A DNA stretch of 64,000 nucleotides from Cricetomys ansorgei. Its lineage: Eukaryota; Chordata; Mammalia; Rodentia; Nesomyidae. Each line of letters opens with the position of its first letter. Positions within the stretch are counted from its first letter, which is position 1. The stretch lies in assembly GCA_026225945.1 (NCBI GenBank), contig JAMJFZ010004031.1:3760001-3824000 (forward strand), given 5' to 3'. The translations under genes were made by a program, and so were the position numbers. The notes under the pieces are model-generated. The model saw only the letters and a list, made by a program, of their open reading frames with translations, was not told the DNA's origin and did no database searches. Of the stretch, positions 45,480 through 56,320 are shown one piece after another.

Positions 45480-46560
45480 CCCTGGAGGGATTTTGTCACT
45501 TCCTATACTCATCATGTATGTGTTCTACCTTCACATCCTGTTACTGTTATGACATAGTATTTGCTTTGGTGGATGGGACATGGAGTTGAACCGTGATCTA
45601 CTTGATGACCAATGGTGTTAAACATCTGTGCATCTGTTCACTGCCTATGCATAACTGCTCAGACTTTTGACCTATTTTTGGAACAAATTATTATTTAACT
45701 TAAGGACATTTTATCCTGGATATAAACCTTTCATCATACATACAATAATATATGTAAACATAATAGTTCCTTCAAGCTGATGCACCGGGTTTTCATTTTC
45801 TTAATAATCGTGTCATTCAACTAGAAAATTTAAATTGTGATGATATCCAATTTATCGGTTTTCTTTTCTGACATGTGTTTTTTTCCCCTGCATGCTGTTA
45901 AGGAAATAATTCAGGTGTGTAAAATGTTCCCCAATGTTTTGCTCTAAATGGTTTACAGTTGTATTTATACATTTAGGTTTAGAGCCCATTTAGAATGAAT
46001 ATTTGTTTATACATAAGGCTCTTCCTCAAGATATTTTACTTCGCTTCCTGAAATTCACTCGGCGATACACAAGGTGGTATGTTTGGTTCTATTTCCAAAT
46101 CATTCTGATACTTTTATCTCTGTATCTAACTTTACACTGATAGGATATTGTGTACTGAATCTATACTAAGTGAACACAAAGTAGTATACCAAATTTAGTT
46201 TGGTAATTCTAGGTGGTTTGTATGTTCATATATATTTTAGAATTAGCTTTCCAATTCCTTCAAAAACCCTACTGGAATTAATATTGCTATTGCACTTGGG
46301 AATGGTACACATCTTTAACATGGTATCACTTATTCATGCGTATCTTTCAAAATGTCATGACATTCCTCTGTGAATCTTAGAATAGATATATTGTGTGTCT
46401 TGTGTTAACTAATATCTATGTATTTTTTATATTTTGAAGTGATACAAGGCATGTATTTTAAAAGTCCCATTTCCAACTAATTTTCCTAGAATTTACAAAT
46501 ACCATTGACTTTTGTGTATTGACATTTTTTCTTGAAACTTACATATTTATGTGTTTATTT
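45480..46560 (-). pseudogene. Ancient L1 ORF2 (L1M type), antisense, first part
   Basis: The plus strand follows a reversed L1 ORF2: TTTAAATTGTGATGATATCCAATTTATCGG, AGCCCATTTAGAATGAATAT, TTTCCAAATCATTCTGATAC, TTTTAGAATTAGCTTTCCAA and ACATCTTTAACATGGTATCA. The order is that of reversed ORF2 and continues after the B4 at 46563. Many indels and stops; no coding capacity. Confidence 0.7.
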
Positions 46561-46562
46561 GT

Positions 46563-46597
46563 TGTGTGTATATGTTCATGGGGGTATCTGAAAGTGT

Positions 46598-46636
<39 letters not shown>

Positions 46637-46825
46637 CATCTTATGCATTTAGAGGCCAGAGATTGTCAGCAGGTTTCTTCTTCAATTGTTTTCAAATCTC
46701 CATCTTTGTTGTTGTTGAGAGCAAGTCTCTCACTGAACCAGCAGCACATCAATTTAACTCTGTTGGCTGGATAATGGCTCCAGGAACGGCATGCACTTTA
46801 CAGATTGGACCACTTCTTCAATCCT
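46563..46825 (-). repeat. B4-type SINE, antisense, inserted in the ancient L1
   Basis: TG tract (46600-46633), then TTTAGAGGCCAGAGATTGTC, TCTTCTTCAATTGTTTTCAA, AGCAAGTCTCTCACTGAACC, GTTGGCTGGATAATGGCTCC and ACTTTACAGATTGGACCACT. It interrupts the antisense L1. The 46519-46866 frame is a reading across the TG tract and SINE. Confidence 0.75.
46600..46633 (+). repeat. (TG)n microsatellite, B4 tail
   Basis: About 17 uninterrupted TG units at the 3' tail position of the antisense B4. Confidence 0.96.
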
Positions 46826-46829
46826 ATCT

Positions 46830-47520
46830 TGCATCTTTGATAAATTATCTCATCAACAAGCAATAGTTTTCTTAGATTTTATGATTATACTATTTTAAAA
46901 TAGATGAAATCTTACTTCCTTCCAATCTTAAGATGCTGTTTATCATCATTGTATAGACTTGGTCACATTATTCAGCATTAAATAGAACAAAAATGTTCTG
47001 AACAGACACACTTGACTTCTCTTCAGTGCTATGAAAAAAAATTCAAACTTTTATTATGAAATCTGTTGCCTGTATATTTTTGTTGATGCTTTGTTGAAAG
47101 GCTTGATTATAGATTCGGCTTCTTTAGAAGAGTCAACGCTATTCATAATTTAATTCTTGTACCACTTGTTATTTTTTTCCAAGAAATTTGTCAATCCCAT
47201 CAAACGATTCATATTTATTGACACAAAATTATTTTCACTGTTTTATTAGCATTTTTCTAACACATCTGACATCTATAGTGGTAGCTGCTATTTATTTATT
47301 TACTTATTCATTTTGATAAGGTGTTATTCTGGAGATCATTTCATCTATAGTTGGATTTCTGAGTTAACATTTTTTTTGGTATATTCAAGAAAGTCTTTAG
47401 ACCTTTACAGTTTCTTTGTGCACAAACCTGTAATCTTTGCCTGCTCTCAAGCTTTTCTTCTATGTGGTTCCCAGAATATTGATTGTCATGTTTCAGAAGT
47501 AATCTGCCTCAAATTTATTT
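46830..47520 (-). pseudogene. Ancient L1 ORF2 (L1M type), antisense, second part
   Basis: Continues the reversed ORF2 beyond the B4: CTTGACTTCTCTTCAGTG, GTATATTTTTGTTGATGCTT, CCAAGAAATTTGTCAATCCC and CACAAAATTATTTTCACTG, resembling reversed ORF2 between the RT and endonuclease regions. The right end is uncertain. The 47313-47522 frame is inside. Confidence 0.55.
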
Positions 47521-47627
47521 AGCTTCTAGATTAATAGAACTTTGATTCATATGCAGTATTTTTATCAGAAGAATTGGAAAACTCTCCAGAACTCTCCTAC
47601 AGTTTTCTGAATTAAGATTGCCCTTCA

Positions 47628-47770
47628 GCTGGGTAGTGGTGGCACAGGCTTTTAATCCCAGCCAGTCAGGAGGCAGAGGCAGGCAGATAATCACTGTGAG
47701 TTCAAGGCTAGCCTGGACTACACAGTGAGTTCCAGGATAGCCAGAGTTACAACAGAGAAACCCTGTCTCA
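47628..47770 (+). repeat. B1 SINE, full length
   Basis: GCTGGGTAGTGGTGGCACAG, CTTTTAATCCCAGCCAGTCA, GGAGGCAGAGGCAGGCAG, GTTCAAGGCTAGCCTGGACT, then GAGTTACAACAGAGAAACCC and CTGTCTC. The tail has become a GAAA repeat. No clear target duplication. Confidence 0.95.
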
Positions 47771-47779
47771 AAAAAAAAA

Positions 47780-47835
<56 letters not shown>

Positions 47836-47842
47836 AAAGAAA
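47770..47842 (+). repeat. A-run then (GAAA)n, B1 tail
   Basis: An A12 run leads into about 15 GAAA units. The Lys/Glu-rich part of the 47725-47934 frame is its translation. Confidence 0.96.
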
Positions 47843-47844
47843 GT

Positions 47845-48400
47845 TGTACTTCATATACATTTTTTGTTAGCCTAAAATATGTATACCAGCTAACCATTAT
47901 GTTAACATGGTTTTACCTGGAAGCAGATACCTAAGGAAACACATCAAAGTAAGCGGTAATGTTTTGGAAATAGAAGACTATCTCTGAATGTAAAGTACCA
48001 ATCCCAAAATGTGTCAAAAGGTAGGGAGACTGGAAATTGGGTATCATGGTAGAATTGAAGGAAAAAAAGAAAAAAGAGAAAGAAAGAAAAATGGCACTTC
48101 AAATATTTAGAAGGGACAAAAAAAGAACAAAAGCACAAACATAATTTACTGTAATCTTTTATCCACAATAAGCTGAAGCATATCTTTGTAGTTATAACAC
48201 ATGAGTTTTAAAATGGGAAACCAGTCAGGGTTCTAGTTGGGTTCTTAGCTAATGCAATAATTATGGAAGGATGTCATACTTAATTTGAAAATGCCTAAAT
48301 AAGGGGGTGTTTATTGTGAGAAAAGTGTATAGAAAGTTTCAAGATACTACAGTTCTCCATTATCAGTAATATCTGTGACTAGTTAAGGCAAGAAACGATA
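47845..48400. other. Unique AT-rich sequence
   Basis: A-rich stretch near 48058-48090. The minus frame at 47944-48168 is low complexity. Nothing else recognised. Confidence 0.45.
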
Positions 48401-48629
48401 CCCTGGATGGTGAGATGGTTCCGTGGTTAAGAGCACTGGCTGCCTCTCAAAGGACCTGGGTTCAACTCCCAGTATCCACATGGAAGCTCACAATCATCTG
48501 TAACTCCAGAGTTAGGGAATCTGATGCCCTATTCTAGCCTCCGAAGTACCATGTATACAAGTAGTACACAGACATGCATGCAGGCAAGGCACTCATACAC
48601 GAAGACAATAAAATAAAACCTTTAAAAAG
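48401..48629 (+). repeat. B2/B3-type SINE, near full length
   Basis: CCTGGATGGTGAGATGGTTC starts the tRNA-derived head, with GTGGTTAAGAGCACTGGCTG (A-box region) and GGGTTCAACTC at 48458-48468 (B-box). The body follows with TATCCACATGGAAGCTCACA, ATCATCTGTAACTCCAG, CTAGCCTCCGAAGTACCATG and CATGCATGCAGGCAAGGCAC, ending in AATAAAATAAAACC and an A-run. The split Pol III promoter is intact in outline. Confidence 0.93.
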
Positions 48630-48631
48630 GA

Positions 48632-49037
48632 AACAGTATGTGAAAGCCAAGAAAAGTGTAGGTCTTCGAAACCAGGGATGAAGAGGCTTCTTGTGAGAAT
48701 TTATGAATTCAGATGGAGGGACCAGAAGATTTGTGGTATAAATATCAAGACTTTGTTCTCTCCCTTCCTTGTGATATCAGCCAGTGCTTTTCATTAACCT
48801 CAGCTAATCCAATAGGAAGGCATTCTGTTCACCCACATTGGTCTTCCAAGGCAAGAGCAGGCTGGAGGGGGTGGAAAGGTCTACAGGTGAAAATGGGAGA
48901 TGTTCTGTGATACAAGGAAGAGAAAAATAATTCTTTACATACATATAATATATGAATTATATAACTCTGTCTCTTGTGAACATGTGTACATATCAGGTCC
49001 TGCTTTAATCACTTTGTATAATTATCCTGTAACAATT
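48632..49037. other. Unique sequence, nothing recognised
   Basis: The plus frame at 48713-48910 has no domain. No repeat recognised. Confidence 0.45.
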
Positions 49038-49043
49038 ATATAC

Positions 49044-49488
49044 TGTGGTAAGTGTAGATTCCCCGGTGGTCTAGCTTCTGTCTTCCAGCCCACAGCCATC
49101 TGGGTTTGGCTCTCTGGGTTGGCAGTGCATGGGAGGGAACAGGCGGAAGAAAGAGGGGCAGGGGAATGGAAAGGAATGGGGACCGGGTTCTGGACCAATG
49201 CAGATCCTATCCATAGTGCTGAGAATCTGACCAGGGGAAAGAAAGACCTGGGGACTCCTTGCTTCTGGTGGAAATGGAGATTGCTTTATTCAGGGCAGGC
49301 AAGGGAATTAATTGGGTGTGTAGGGGCGGGGTGAGTAGGTAGGCAGTACACCTGCTGACCTTGGTCCACGGATGGCACATTCAAAGGGCAGTGGACAACA
49401 CGATGCAGATGATGGGAGGGGCCAGTCCCTCCTGCCCTGGGTGTGAGGATTCCTAGTGCCCTGGACTCCTGCTGGGTGGAGTGTGGCA
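49044..49488 (-). mobile_element. Solo LTR (ERVK-like) with perfect 6-bp target duplication, antisense
   Basis: A 445-bp block with TG...CA ends, much richer in G and C than its flanks. It is flanked by an exact 6-bp repeat, ATATAC, at 49038-49043 and 49489-49494. On the minus strand it starts TGCCACACTCC, has an AATAAA (complement at 49285-49290) and ends TACCACA. A 6-bp duplication is typical of class II (ERVK) elements. No internal sequence, so a solo LTR. The frames at 48900-49334 and 49286-49489 are readings of it. Confidence 0.8.
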
Positions 49489-49506
49489 ATATACTATAAT
49501 GATTAA

Positions 49507-49648
49507 AAGTAACCTTTTTGTAAATGAGGTGACCTTCTCAAGGTTACCCAGCTAGTAAGCAGAAAGAGCCTAGGCAGCCTGGTTCTGGCTCTTACCTAGT
49601 ACTGGAATCTATGCATTACTAAACTTTAACAACTGCATTGTGCTCTGA
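49507..49648 (-). repeat. MIR SINE, antisense
   Basis: GTAAATGAGGTGACCTTCTC, AAGGTTACCCAGCTAGTAAG, CAGAAAGAGCCTAGGCAGCC and TGGTTCTGGCTCTTACC follow the reversed MIR consensus (AAGGTCACACAGCTAGTAAG, GGCAGAGCCGGGATTC, CTGGCTCC). It starts 13 bp after the target duplication of the solo LTR. Confidence 0.65.
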
Positions 49649-49649
49649 T

Positions 49650-51055
49650 TTGACTAAGTGACTGTGAAAGAAAAGAATGGCAGATATATCAATCATCCTT
49701 TTGTTTCTGAAATAAAGAGAATAATCCACAGTGGCTTTCAGAGGGATGATAAAAAATAATGGCCACCTTTAGAATTTGTGTTAGGACAAGATTTAAACCA
49801 CTGCCTGGTTCTTCAGGCTACACAGGACAGCAAAAATTAATTTCACCGAGTTTATTCATTAAGAGGATTCAGCCTTGGGTAAAGCCATGCTTAGAATTTG
49901 TGTTACATAGGCACAAGCTATGAGAGAAGGAGGAAATCTAAGAGCTTTCGCTCTGCCTCCAAAGCAGATACTGTACTGTTTTGAAAAACATTTCCTCATT
50001 TGTAATTAGTATTCTTAGAATAAAGTCATGAATAAAATCTGCTAAAATTAGAAATAAAGGAAAGAGAAAGAAAAAAAAAAAGTCCACATTGCTTTTTAAT
50101 GCTTTTCAAAGATGGGTAAATTAACCTGACAATGTTGACATTCAGCCAAATGTTTGCAGAAATAGGATGATTTTAAGTCCCTAGGAAAGGTTTCTTAGCA
50201 CAGCCCTATAGACTGGCATGGCAAAGGGTGGAATCACACTTTCTGTCCAGTTTCTATTGAGCTCTGTAACAGCCATCCAATTATAAACCGTTCTCTCTCT
50301 GAGCTGTGGCTCTCCTGCGCATCTTATCTTCCTCTGGGTATTTTTATCCTTGCTCATGTTAAGAGGTTCTAGTAAAGACTATTTAGTGAGAGCTTTTTGA
50401 GAATTATTTTATGGGCACCTAGAGATGCAGTAACAAAACCGGTTCCTACTTCTTTACCATGAAAACATTGAATATGTCACCTTTGAAGTCTTTGGAACAA
50501 TAATTTATACTCACAGAGTGCTGTGAGATACCAATGATTCACAAAACAGTCATAAAGTAGTTACACAAGATTCAGAAATGGGGTATTAAAAGCATATTCA
50601 TAAGGACAATGAGGTGAAAAATCAATACAGAGTGAACTGAGATTTTATCTCCCACCAGAGTGCCAAGGGCACATAGCCACAGAAGTGAATGCATATGGTT
50701 ATTAACCGTCTGTAATGTACAGAGTTACTACAGTTTTTCATAGTTTTAAGGGCATTACAATTCTGCTAACAAAATTTTAGTCTACATGTAATATGGTGCG
50801 TCTTGTTGCCACTCTGTGGATATTTTGGCTAAAAACTAACCGGTACTTTGAATAACTAGCCAATCATGAGTCTAGGACAAAAATCACTAGGGACCAGAGG
50901 CGAAGAGAAACCATAAAGATAAAGTGAATGGGAACTGAATCTCATTGGCCGGGGTGGGAGAATACAGAACCAAGTGGCTAGGAGTGGGTATGAGACTAGA
51001 TGGAGTGCCTTTGGTGTTACACTTAAAGGAAAGGGTGAAAATTCTATGTGAATGA
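49650..51055. other. Unique sequence, nothing recognised
   Basis: An A12 run lies near 50071. No gene or repeat family recognised. The minus frame at 50887-51072 has no domain. Confidence 0.45.
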
Positions 51056-51059
51056 TCTC

Positions 51060-51960
51060 TGTAATAAACCAATTAGAGGTGGGTAGAGGAATAGGCCTGT
51101 GTGAAAGTTAGGAAGGGACTATATTCCAGGGATCTACACAGAAGGAATTACATTCAGAGGCCTGTGTGGCCCAGATGGAATGTAGAAAGAATGTTAAGAA
51201 TATTGTTACACACCTTTAATCCCAGTAAAGCAGGGGTACCAAATGTCTTTAATCCCAGTATTCAGCAGGCAGTTGTGGTCCACGCCTTTAATCCCTAAAA
51301 CAGAAACAGTGTTGAAGCAGTCAGGAAAAGCAGAACTCAGGAGTCAGTGTCACACAGGAAGTGATGTCTAAGATGAGTCAGTGAAGGACAGGCAAAGTGA
51401 CCAATCAAAGGAAGACTTAGCAGAGTGAGTCAGAGTGAGGAAATGCCCAACCTCATGAAATAAAAACCAGTTTTCAGCTCAGAGCAAAGTCAGTTACAGA
51501 AGAGTCAATTACAGCAGGCAGTATGAGGCGAGCCATCTACCTGAAGCAGGCAAACAAGGGACAAGGCATAGAGAAAATGAAGTGGTCTGACTGAGGAGGA
51601 GTGAAGCTGACTGAGGCAGTATGGAGCAATGAGAGCTCAGGGGGAGAGACAGACACAGAGGCTGCTCAACAGAAGAAGTCAGTATTAGATGGGAGGAGTG
51701 AGTCAATTTGAAGCTGAGCAGTTCAGTCTGAAGCAGTCAGAGAATCAGCCAGAATAAGCTGGAGTCAGAAGCAGAAGAATTCAGTCAGAAACAGTAAGAT
51801 GGCTCAGAAGGTCAGTTTGAGCCAGTGGCTTGGAGGAGAGTTTGGGTCAGAGCAGCAAATAAGTTGAACCAGAAGAGGCAGAGTTCAAAAGGAAGTAGTC
51901 AGAGTGGCTCAGTCAGCAGTGGAGGCTTAATAGTAGATTGCACTGAGGCCGAAATGCTCT
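51060..51960 (+). mobile_element. LTR-like element with B1-head motifs and GTCAG-rich region
   Basis: Three copies of a B1-head-like motif, CCTTTAATCCC or TCTTTAATCCC, lie near 51213, 51247 and 51281 without a B1 body. A CCAAT box (GACCAATCAAAG, about 51399-51410) and a TATA-like AAATAAAAACC (about 51458-51468) follow, spaced like a U3 promoter. From 51315 to 51920 the pentamer GTCAG occurs about 13 times. I judge it a rodent LTR of a family I cannot name. Ends not determined. Confidence 0.5.
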
Positions 51961-53085
51961 AGGACTCCATGCAAGAACTGATGATCAAATTAGACAAAAG
52001 AATACATAGTTTTGAACCAGGATCAACAGCTACAGAGGTGACATACTAGCACAGAGGAAGGATTCAGGAAAGGACTCTTTTGTCTGCAAACAGTGTAAAT
52101 GTGGTGAGACTAAACATTTGGCTCTAACCACAAGAGAAGGCAGAGCCACTCTAGGAAACCAGACTTGCATGTCACTGAAACATGAGGACCCGAAGAGGGC
52201 TCGTTGTGGGGAATAATCACATAACAAATGGGGAAGTGAGCAGAAGTCTGGCATCTAACGTAACACTTTCTCTCATGTTCCTGTAGTACCATAGTCTAGG
52301 CATGCTTATGGATAAGGATGCAAATAGTCTATCATGAGTGCAGGGGGGACCAAGGGAGGAGACAGATCATCAAATCCTTGCCATGATAGGACTCGCACTT
52401 TAACTATCTATGAACCAATCACAGATAAACAAATAGAAGCACAAAATAGGACAAGTAATAAGTGGAATGAAAAAAACAATCAAGTAGCACCCAGGTGAAG
52501 GAGGATATTTTACGTAGAGTAGCTGGAGAGCGTCACTCATGAATTGGTGTTTTAATGAAGCCCTAAAATAAATGAACAAACTATAGATATTATGGAGAAA
52601 ATACACCAGGCAGAAAGGGTAGTGGGTAATATTTTCTAAAGTAAAGGCTTAACCAGTTAAAGTAGTAGCAGGGGAAAATGTTATAGACAATGAACCCATC
52701 TGCTGAGCCCTGGATGGCAGTGGATAAAGGGTAATAGGACTTCATTCAGAACCTTGGGTTTGGGTTTCAGCAACATGCCCCGATTTGGAAGTTTATTATT
52801 CAGTATCCTATGGCAGATATTCTTCAAAGGAGACAACTACAGGAGGATCAGAAAGAAGGCTACGGCAATATGGTCATGGTGAAAACCTTAAGTAAACTTA
52901 AGTACATTAAGTAAAATTGAGTAATTTTCTTCCAGGATTAAAAAATAATACCTGATGGCTGAAAGTACTCATGTGGGAGCATAATTGTCAGATGAGCATC
53001 AGAGAAATCATAAGAAGAAAGTATCAATACAGCATCTCACTAGTCTCCAAAGAAACAGTTGTCATTGAGGTGAATGAGGGACAGC
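51960..53085. other. Unrecognised; possible decayed internal ERV sequence at left
   Basis: The first 250 bp contain an open stretch of about 60 codons in one frame (about 52022-52212) with a Cys-rich spot (see findings). The remainder has no recognised repeat. The frames on the minus strand at 52030-52254, 52110-52292 and 52400-52606 show no domain. Confidence 0.3.
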
Positions 53086-53089
53086 TATC

Positions 53090-53960
53090 AAAACCTTATA
53101 GAAATATTTAATAGAAAAAAATTAGAATCTTATATAAATATTTAGTGGGAAATAATTTAGAAGCATTTTGATTGAAGTCTAGACAAGAATGTCTGTTGTC
53201 AGCACTGTTATTTAATGTTTTACTGAAGAGTCAGACTGGTGCATTAAAACCAGGAGCAATTTAAGAATAATATAAAGATTGGAAAAGAGGAGACAGAGTA
53301 GTTTTGGTTTGTAGCTGATAGTATATGCATTAAATTAATGAAATCTTCAGACAAATCAGAGAATGAAAAAGGACTGCTGAATACAAGAAATACATAAATC
53401 TATGCATCAGCAAAACCCAAATATGAAATTTATAGCTAGCAGATAGTACTGGGTACATAAACACATGAAGTAAACTTAAGTGTGTAAGAATTTTATGAAA
53501 AAACTACAAAATGTATTTGACAGACTTAAAAACATGAGAATTTGCCATGGTGATGTTATACAAAAGACTCAAAGACAGTTATCTAAGAGACTCAAAACTA
53601 GAGAGACATCAAATTTCCTCTATACTAACCAACAAGTGTAATAAAATTCATATAAATTTCTTAATAGCATTTATAAATGGAAGAGAAACTAATTTTGAAA
53701 TCTATATGAGAAGTCATAATCCAAAAGCTTTGAACAAAATAATTCTGAAAAAGTAGAACAAGAGGTCCTTGTCTTAGCATATCATGTTAATGTAAACTTG
53801 TAATAAATAATATGGCATTAGCTAAGCATCTAAGAAAACTTAGAAGTCATTAGAATTCAATTAGGAATGAAGTCACTGGTAAATAAACGATATTAGAAAA
53901 CTTGTTTTTGCAGAAGAAAAAAGGATTGATGATCTATATAACAGTCATTTTCATTTATAT
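53090..53960 (+). pseudogene. Ancient L1 ORF2 (RT region), sense, heavily decayed
   Basis: GACAAGAATGTCTGTTGTCA and GCACTGTTATTTAATG follow L1 ORF2 (CAAGGATGTCTGCTCTCACCACTGTTATTCAACA). At 53311-53322 the catalytic Ala-Asp-Asp box reads Ala-Asp-Ser, then AAATTTATAGCTAGCAGAT and TTGAACAAAATAATTCTGAA, near L1 'CCAAAACAATCTTGAAAAA'. Frequent stops; the 53547-53756 frame is inside. Older than the Lx-like copies. Confidence 0.65.
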
Positions 53961-53964
53961 TTAA

Positions 53965-54595
53965 TAATATATTAGAAACAATTTATAGCATATTTTCTAT
54001 TTTTCTCTTAGCTGTAGCATTTCTTTAACAGAAATCTCCCTGACATCTATTTAACCAGAGTTTTTAAAATCAGAATTCTATCAGCAGTAAGATATAATTA
54101 CTACTACAGGGTGTCTTATTTAATTAAAGGGAGTAGTGGGTTTTGAAAGAATTAGATTAGGTAAAACATTCCAATTTTCACATCATTTTAACAAAATCAC
54201 ACTGTTGATTTCTCTTGTGATGCTCTGTGTACTTTCCTCTGGTCATAAGAAATAATTAATAGCTGGAAACAGAATGGAAATATTTTTAAAACAGCAAAGT
54301 AATTCAAAAGCTGAATCCAAAGCAGACCAACTTTTGATAAATTATCCATAGGAAAAGGAAACAGGCAAAGCGTGTGTTTTATATGATTCACAGGACCTTA
54401 AACACAGACTTATTCATTAGGACTTCATAAACAAATTATGTTAATCAAAACTTTAACACTAGAGGATTTAAAGCATCCTGGCGCCAGCCTCCGCAGGGCA
54501 CAGCCAGAGGTTCCACCTCATTATGTGCAGACTAGTTACTGTTAAGATGAAGATTCCATTCTCTATCCCAGGAGACCCTGGCTACAAGGTCTAGA
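53965..54595. other. Unique AT-rich sequence, nothing recognised
   Basis: The minus frame at 54197-54391 has no domain. A short GC-richer patch lies near 54477-54520. Confidence 0.45.
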
Positions 54596-54599
54596 AGGG

Positions 54600-54680
54600 A
54601 GCCTGGAGCTCTTCATTGGTAACAAATCCCCTAGTGACCCAGATGCAGGCAGCACTTAGATCACATTTTGGGAAAGGTGG
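54600..54680 (+). mobile_element. Possible MER5-type hAT remnant
   Basis: CCCTAGTGACCCAGATGCAG, then CAGCACTTAGATCACATTTT and GGGAAAGG, resemble the end of MER5-type elements (CCAGGTGATTCTGATGCAGGTGGTCCTTGGACCACACTTTGAGAA). Only about 80 bp; weak. Confidence 0.35.
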
Positions 54681-54689
54681 GGTCAGAGA

Positions 54690-55165
54690 ATGAGGGGGCA
54701 GTTTCCTTCTTTTAAAAATTAACATTTCATCTCTGTATTTTCATTTTTGCTCCAACAATTCAAAAATTCTGAAATAAGTATTCACAAGCATGGTCAGGAA
54801 GAGAGAGATATGAATATGTTTATACCCTAATTCTAAAGTTCTTTAAAGTATGATTGACTACTGGCTTGAGATTCTTTGTTGTTTTGTTGACAATGTTCAA
54901 ACATCATCTAAATCATGAATTCCAACCCAGTAAGTTGGCTTATTGCATAGGAAGCAGTGCTGGAAAATGGAACAGCACAAGAAATACAAGTATGACATAA
55001 TGCAGAACCATACTTTCATGACAAGACTTTATTTGATAATTACAATGTAAGTATTCTCAAGACAAGTATCATTTTTTTTTTTTTGCACATGGATAGTTTT
55101 AACTCCTTTGTTGTACTGAACTGTACTGAGCGTTTTAATGAAGTTGTGAATTTCAACTTCACCCC
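54690..55165. other. Unique AT-rich sequence
   Basis: A T-run lies near 55072-55084. No gene or repeat recognised before the LTR. Confidence 0.45.
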
Positions 55166-55167
55166 GG

Positions 55168-55550
55168 TATTTATTACTTTTCTCATGACAATGAAAACAA
55201 TACCTGACAGAAGCAAATCAAAGAAGAAAAGGTATATTTGGGGTTGTAGTTTTGGTCCCCCATGCAGGGGAAGGCATGGTAAAGTTCACAGTGGCGAAGT
55301 GCCATTGTAGCAGTGACATCAGGAAGCAGAGCTTGTTAAATGTTGGTGGATCATGTACCAGAGCTTACACCAGGACCAGAGTTAGGCCATGCCCTTCAAA
55401 GGCCTGCCCCGAGCGTCTATGTGTTCCAGCTCAGCCTCATCTCTTAAATGTCCCTTGGCTTCTCTAAAGAGTCCACCAGCTGGAGAACCATGCTTTCAAA
55501 TATATGAGTCTAGTCTAATGGGGGATATTTCCCATTCAAACCATAATAAC
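55168..55550 (-). mobile_element. ORR1-type MaLR LTR, antisense
   Basis: The plus strand reads as the reverse of an ORR1-like LTR: TTATTACTTTTCTCATGACA, AATACCTGACAGAAGC, GGGGAAGGCATGGTAAAG, AAGTGCCATTGTAGC, then CCACCAGCTGGAGAACCATG, ATATATGAGTCTAGTCTAAT, GGGGGATATTTCCCATTCAAACC and ATAATA. No internal sequence adjoins, so solo. The frames at 55083-55310, 55252-55467 and 55389-55640 cover parts of it. Confidence 0.82.
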
Positions 55551-55554
55551 TATG

Positions 55555-56030
55555 AATTCAAAAGTGTCCATCTTTGTTTGATAATCAAAATATATTCAGA
55601 AAAACTCATATTATCCCTAGCCAGAATTACAATAGGCTGAGATCATCCCTATTTCCTCATTAGCTCAGTATCTCAAGTACTGAGCACAAAGGGAGTCATA
55701 GTCTAATCAGTTGCTAGAACTGCTTGCAACTGCTTAATTAAATGATAAGTGTCTATATGGCTCCTTATTCTAAAGACTAGGAAGCTTAGGATTGTCTGGC
55801 TGCACTTAATGAAGTCCACCAGGAAGTTGGGAATCGTCTGTGGAGTCCCAAGGCTGCATAAGGTATCACATAATGAGAAAGAATATCCTATTTCAGGTCA
55901 CTTTCTCTCTTATAAAGAGACTTGAGCCTGACTCTGTTGTCTTTGTTTAACCTTGGTTACCTTCCAAAGGTTGATGACTTTCAAGTGCAATAGTCAGATT
56001 ATGATTAAAATTTTTTGACCCAGTATTACA
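55555..56030. other. Unique AT-rich sequence
   Basis: Nothing recognised between the ORR1-type LTR and the old B1-type SINE. Confidence 0.45.
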
Positions 56031-56033
56031 TGT

Positions 56034-56144
56034 CCCCCAGGTTGATCTTGAATTTGCTATATATCTGAGGAGGACCATGAACTTCTGATACTCCTAACTT
56101 GACTTTTCTAGACTTGAGGTTAAAGGCATGAATGACCACGTCAG
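56034..56144 (-). repeat. Old B1-type SINE, antisense
   Basis: CCCCAGGTTGATCTTGAATT, TGCTATATATCTGAGGAGGACC, ATGAACTTCTGATACTCCTAA and GAGGTTAAAGGCATGAATGAC follow a reversed proto-B1 (CCCAGGCTGGCCTTGAACTC, ACTATGTAGCTGAGGATGACC, TTGAACTCCTGATCCTCC, GGGATTACAGGCGTG). Confidence 0.7.
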
Positions 56145-56320
56145 TTTTTACGTGGTACTAGAGAATGAACACAAAGTTTCATGCATGTTAGACAATCATT
56201 GTTATCAACTGAGTCATAACACCCACCAGACCTCAATTTAAATTCTAATATGAATTAGTAATAGTATTCAAATGATACCAGGAAAAAACTCAGATTAAAA
56301 ATCTTTCTTTTTGAAAATAC

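Noticed and set aside
47725..47934. Lys/Glu-rich frame resembling a charged repeat protein
   Set aside because: It translates the end of a B1 and its GAAA tail.
48401..48470. tRNA-like sequence with A and B boxes as a tRNA gene
   Set aside because: The sequence continues into a full B2/B3 body and A-rich tail, so it is a SINE head and not a tRNA gene.
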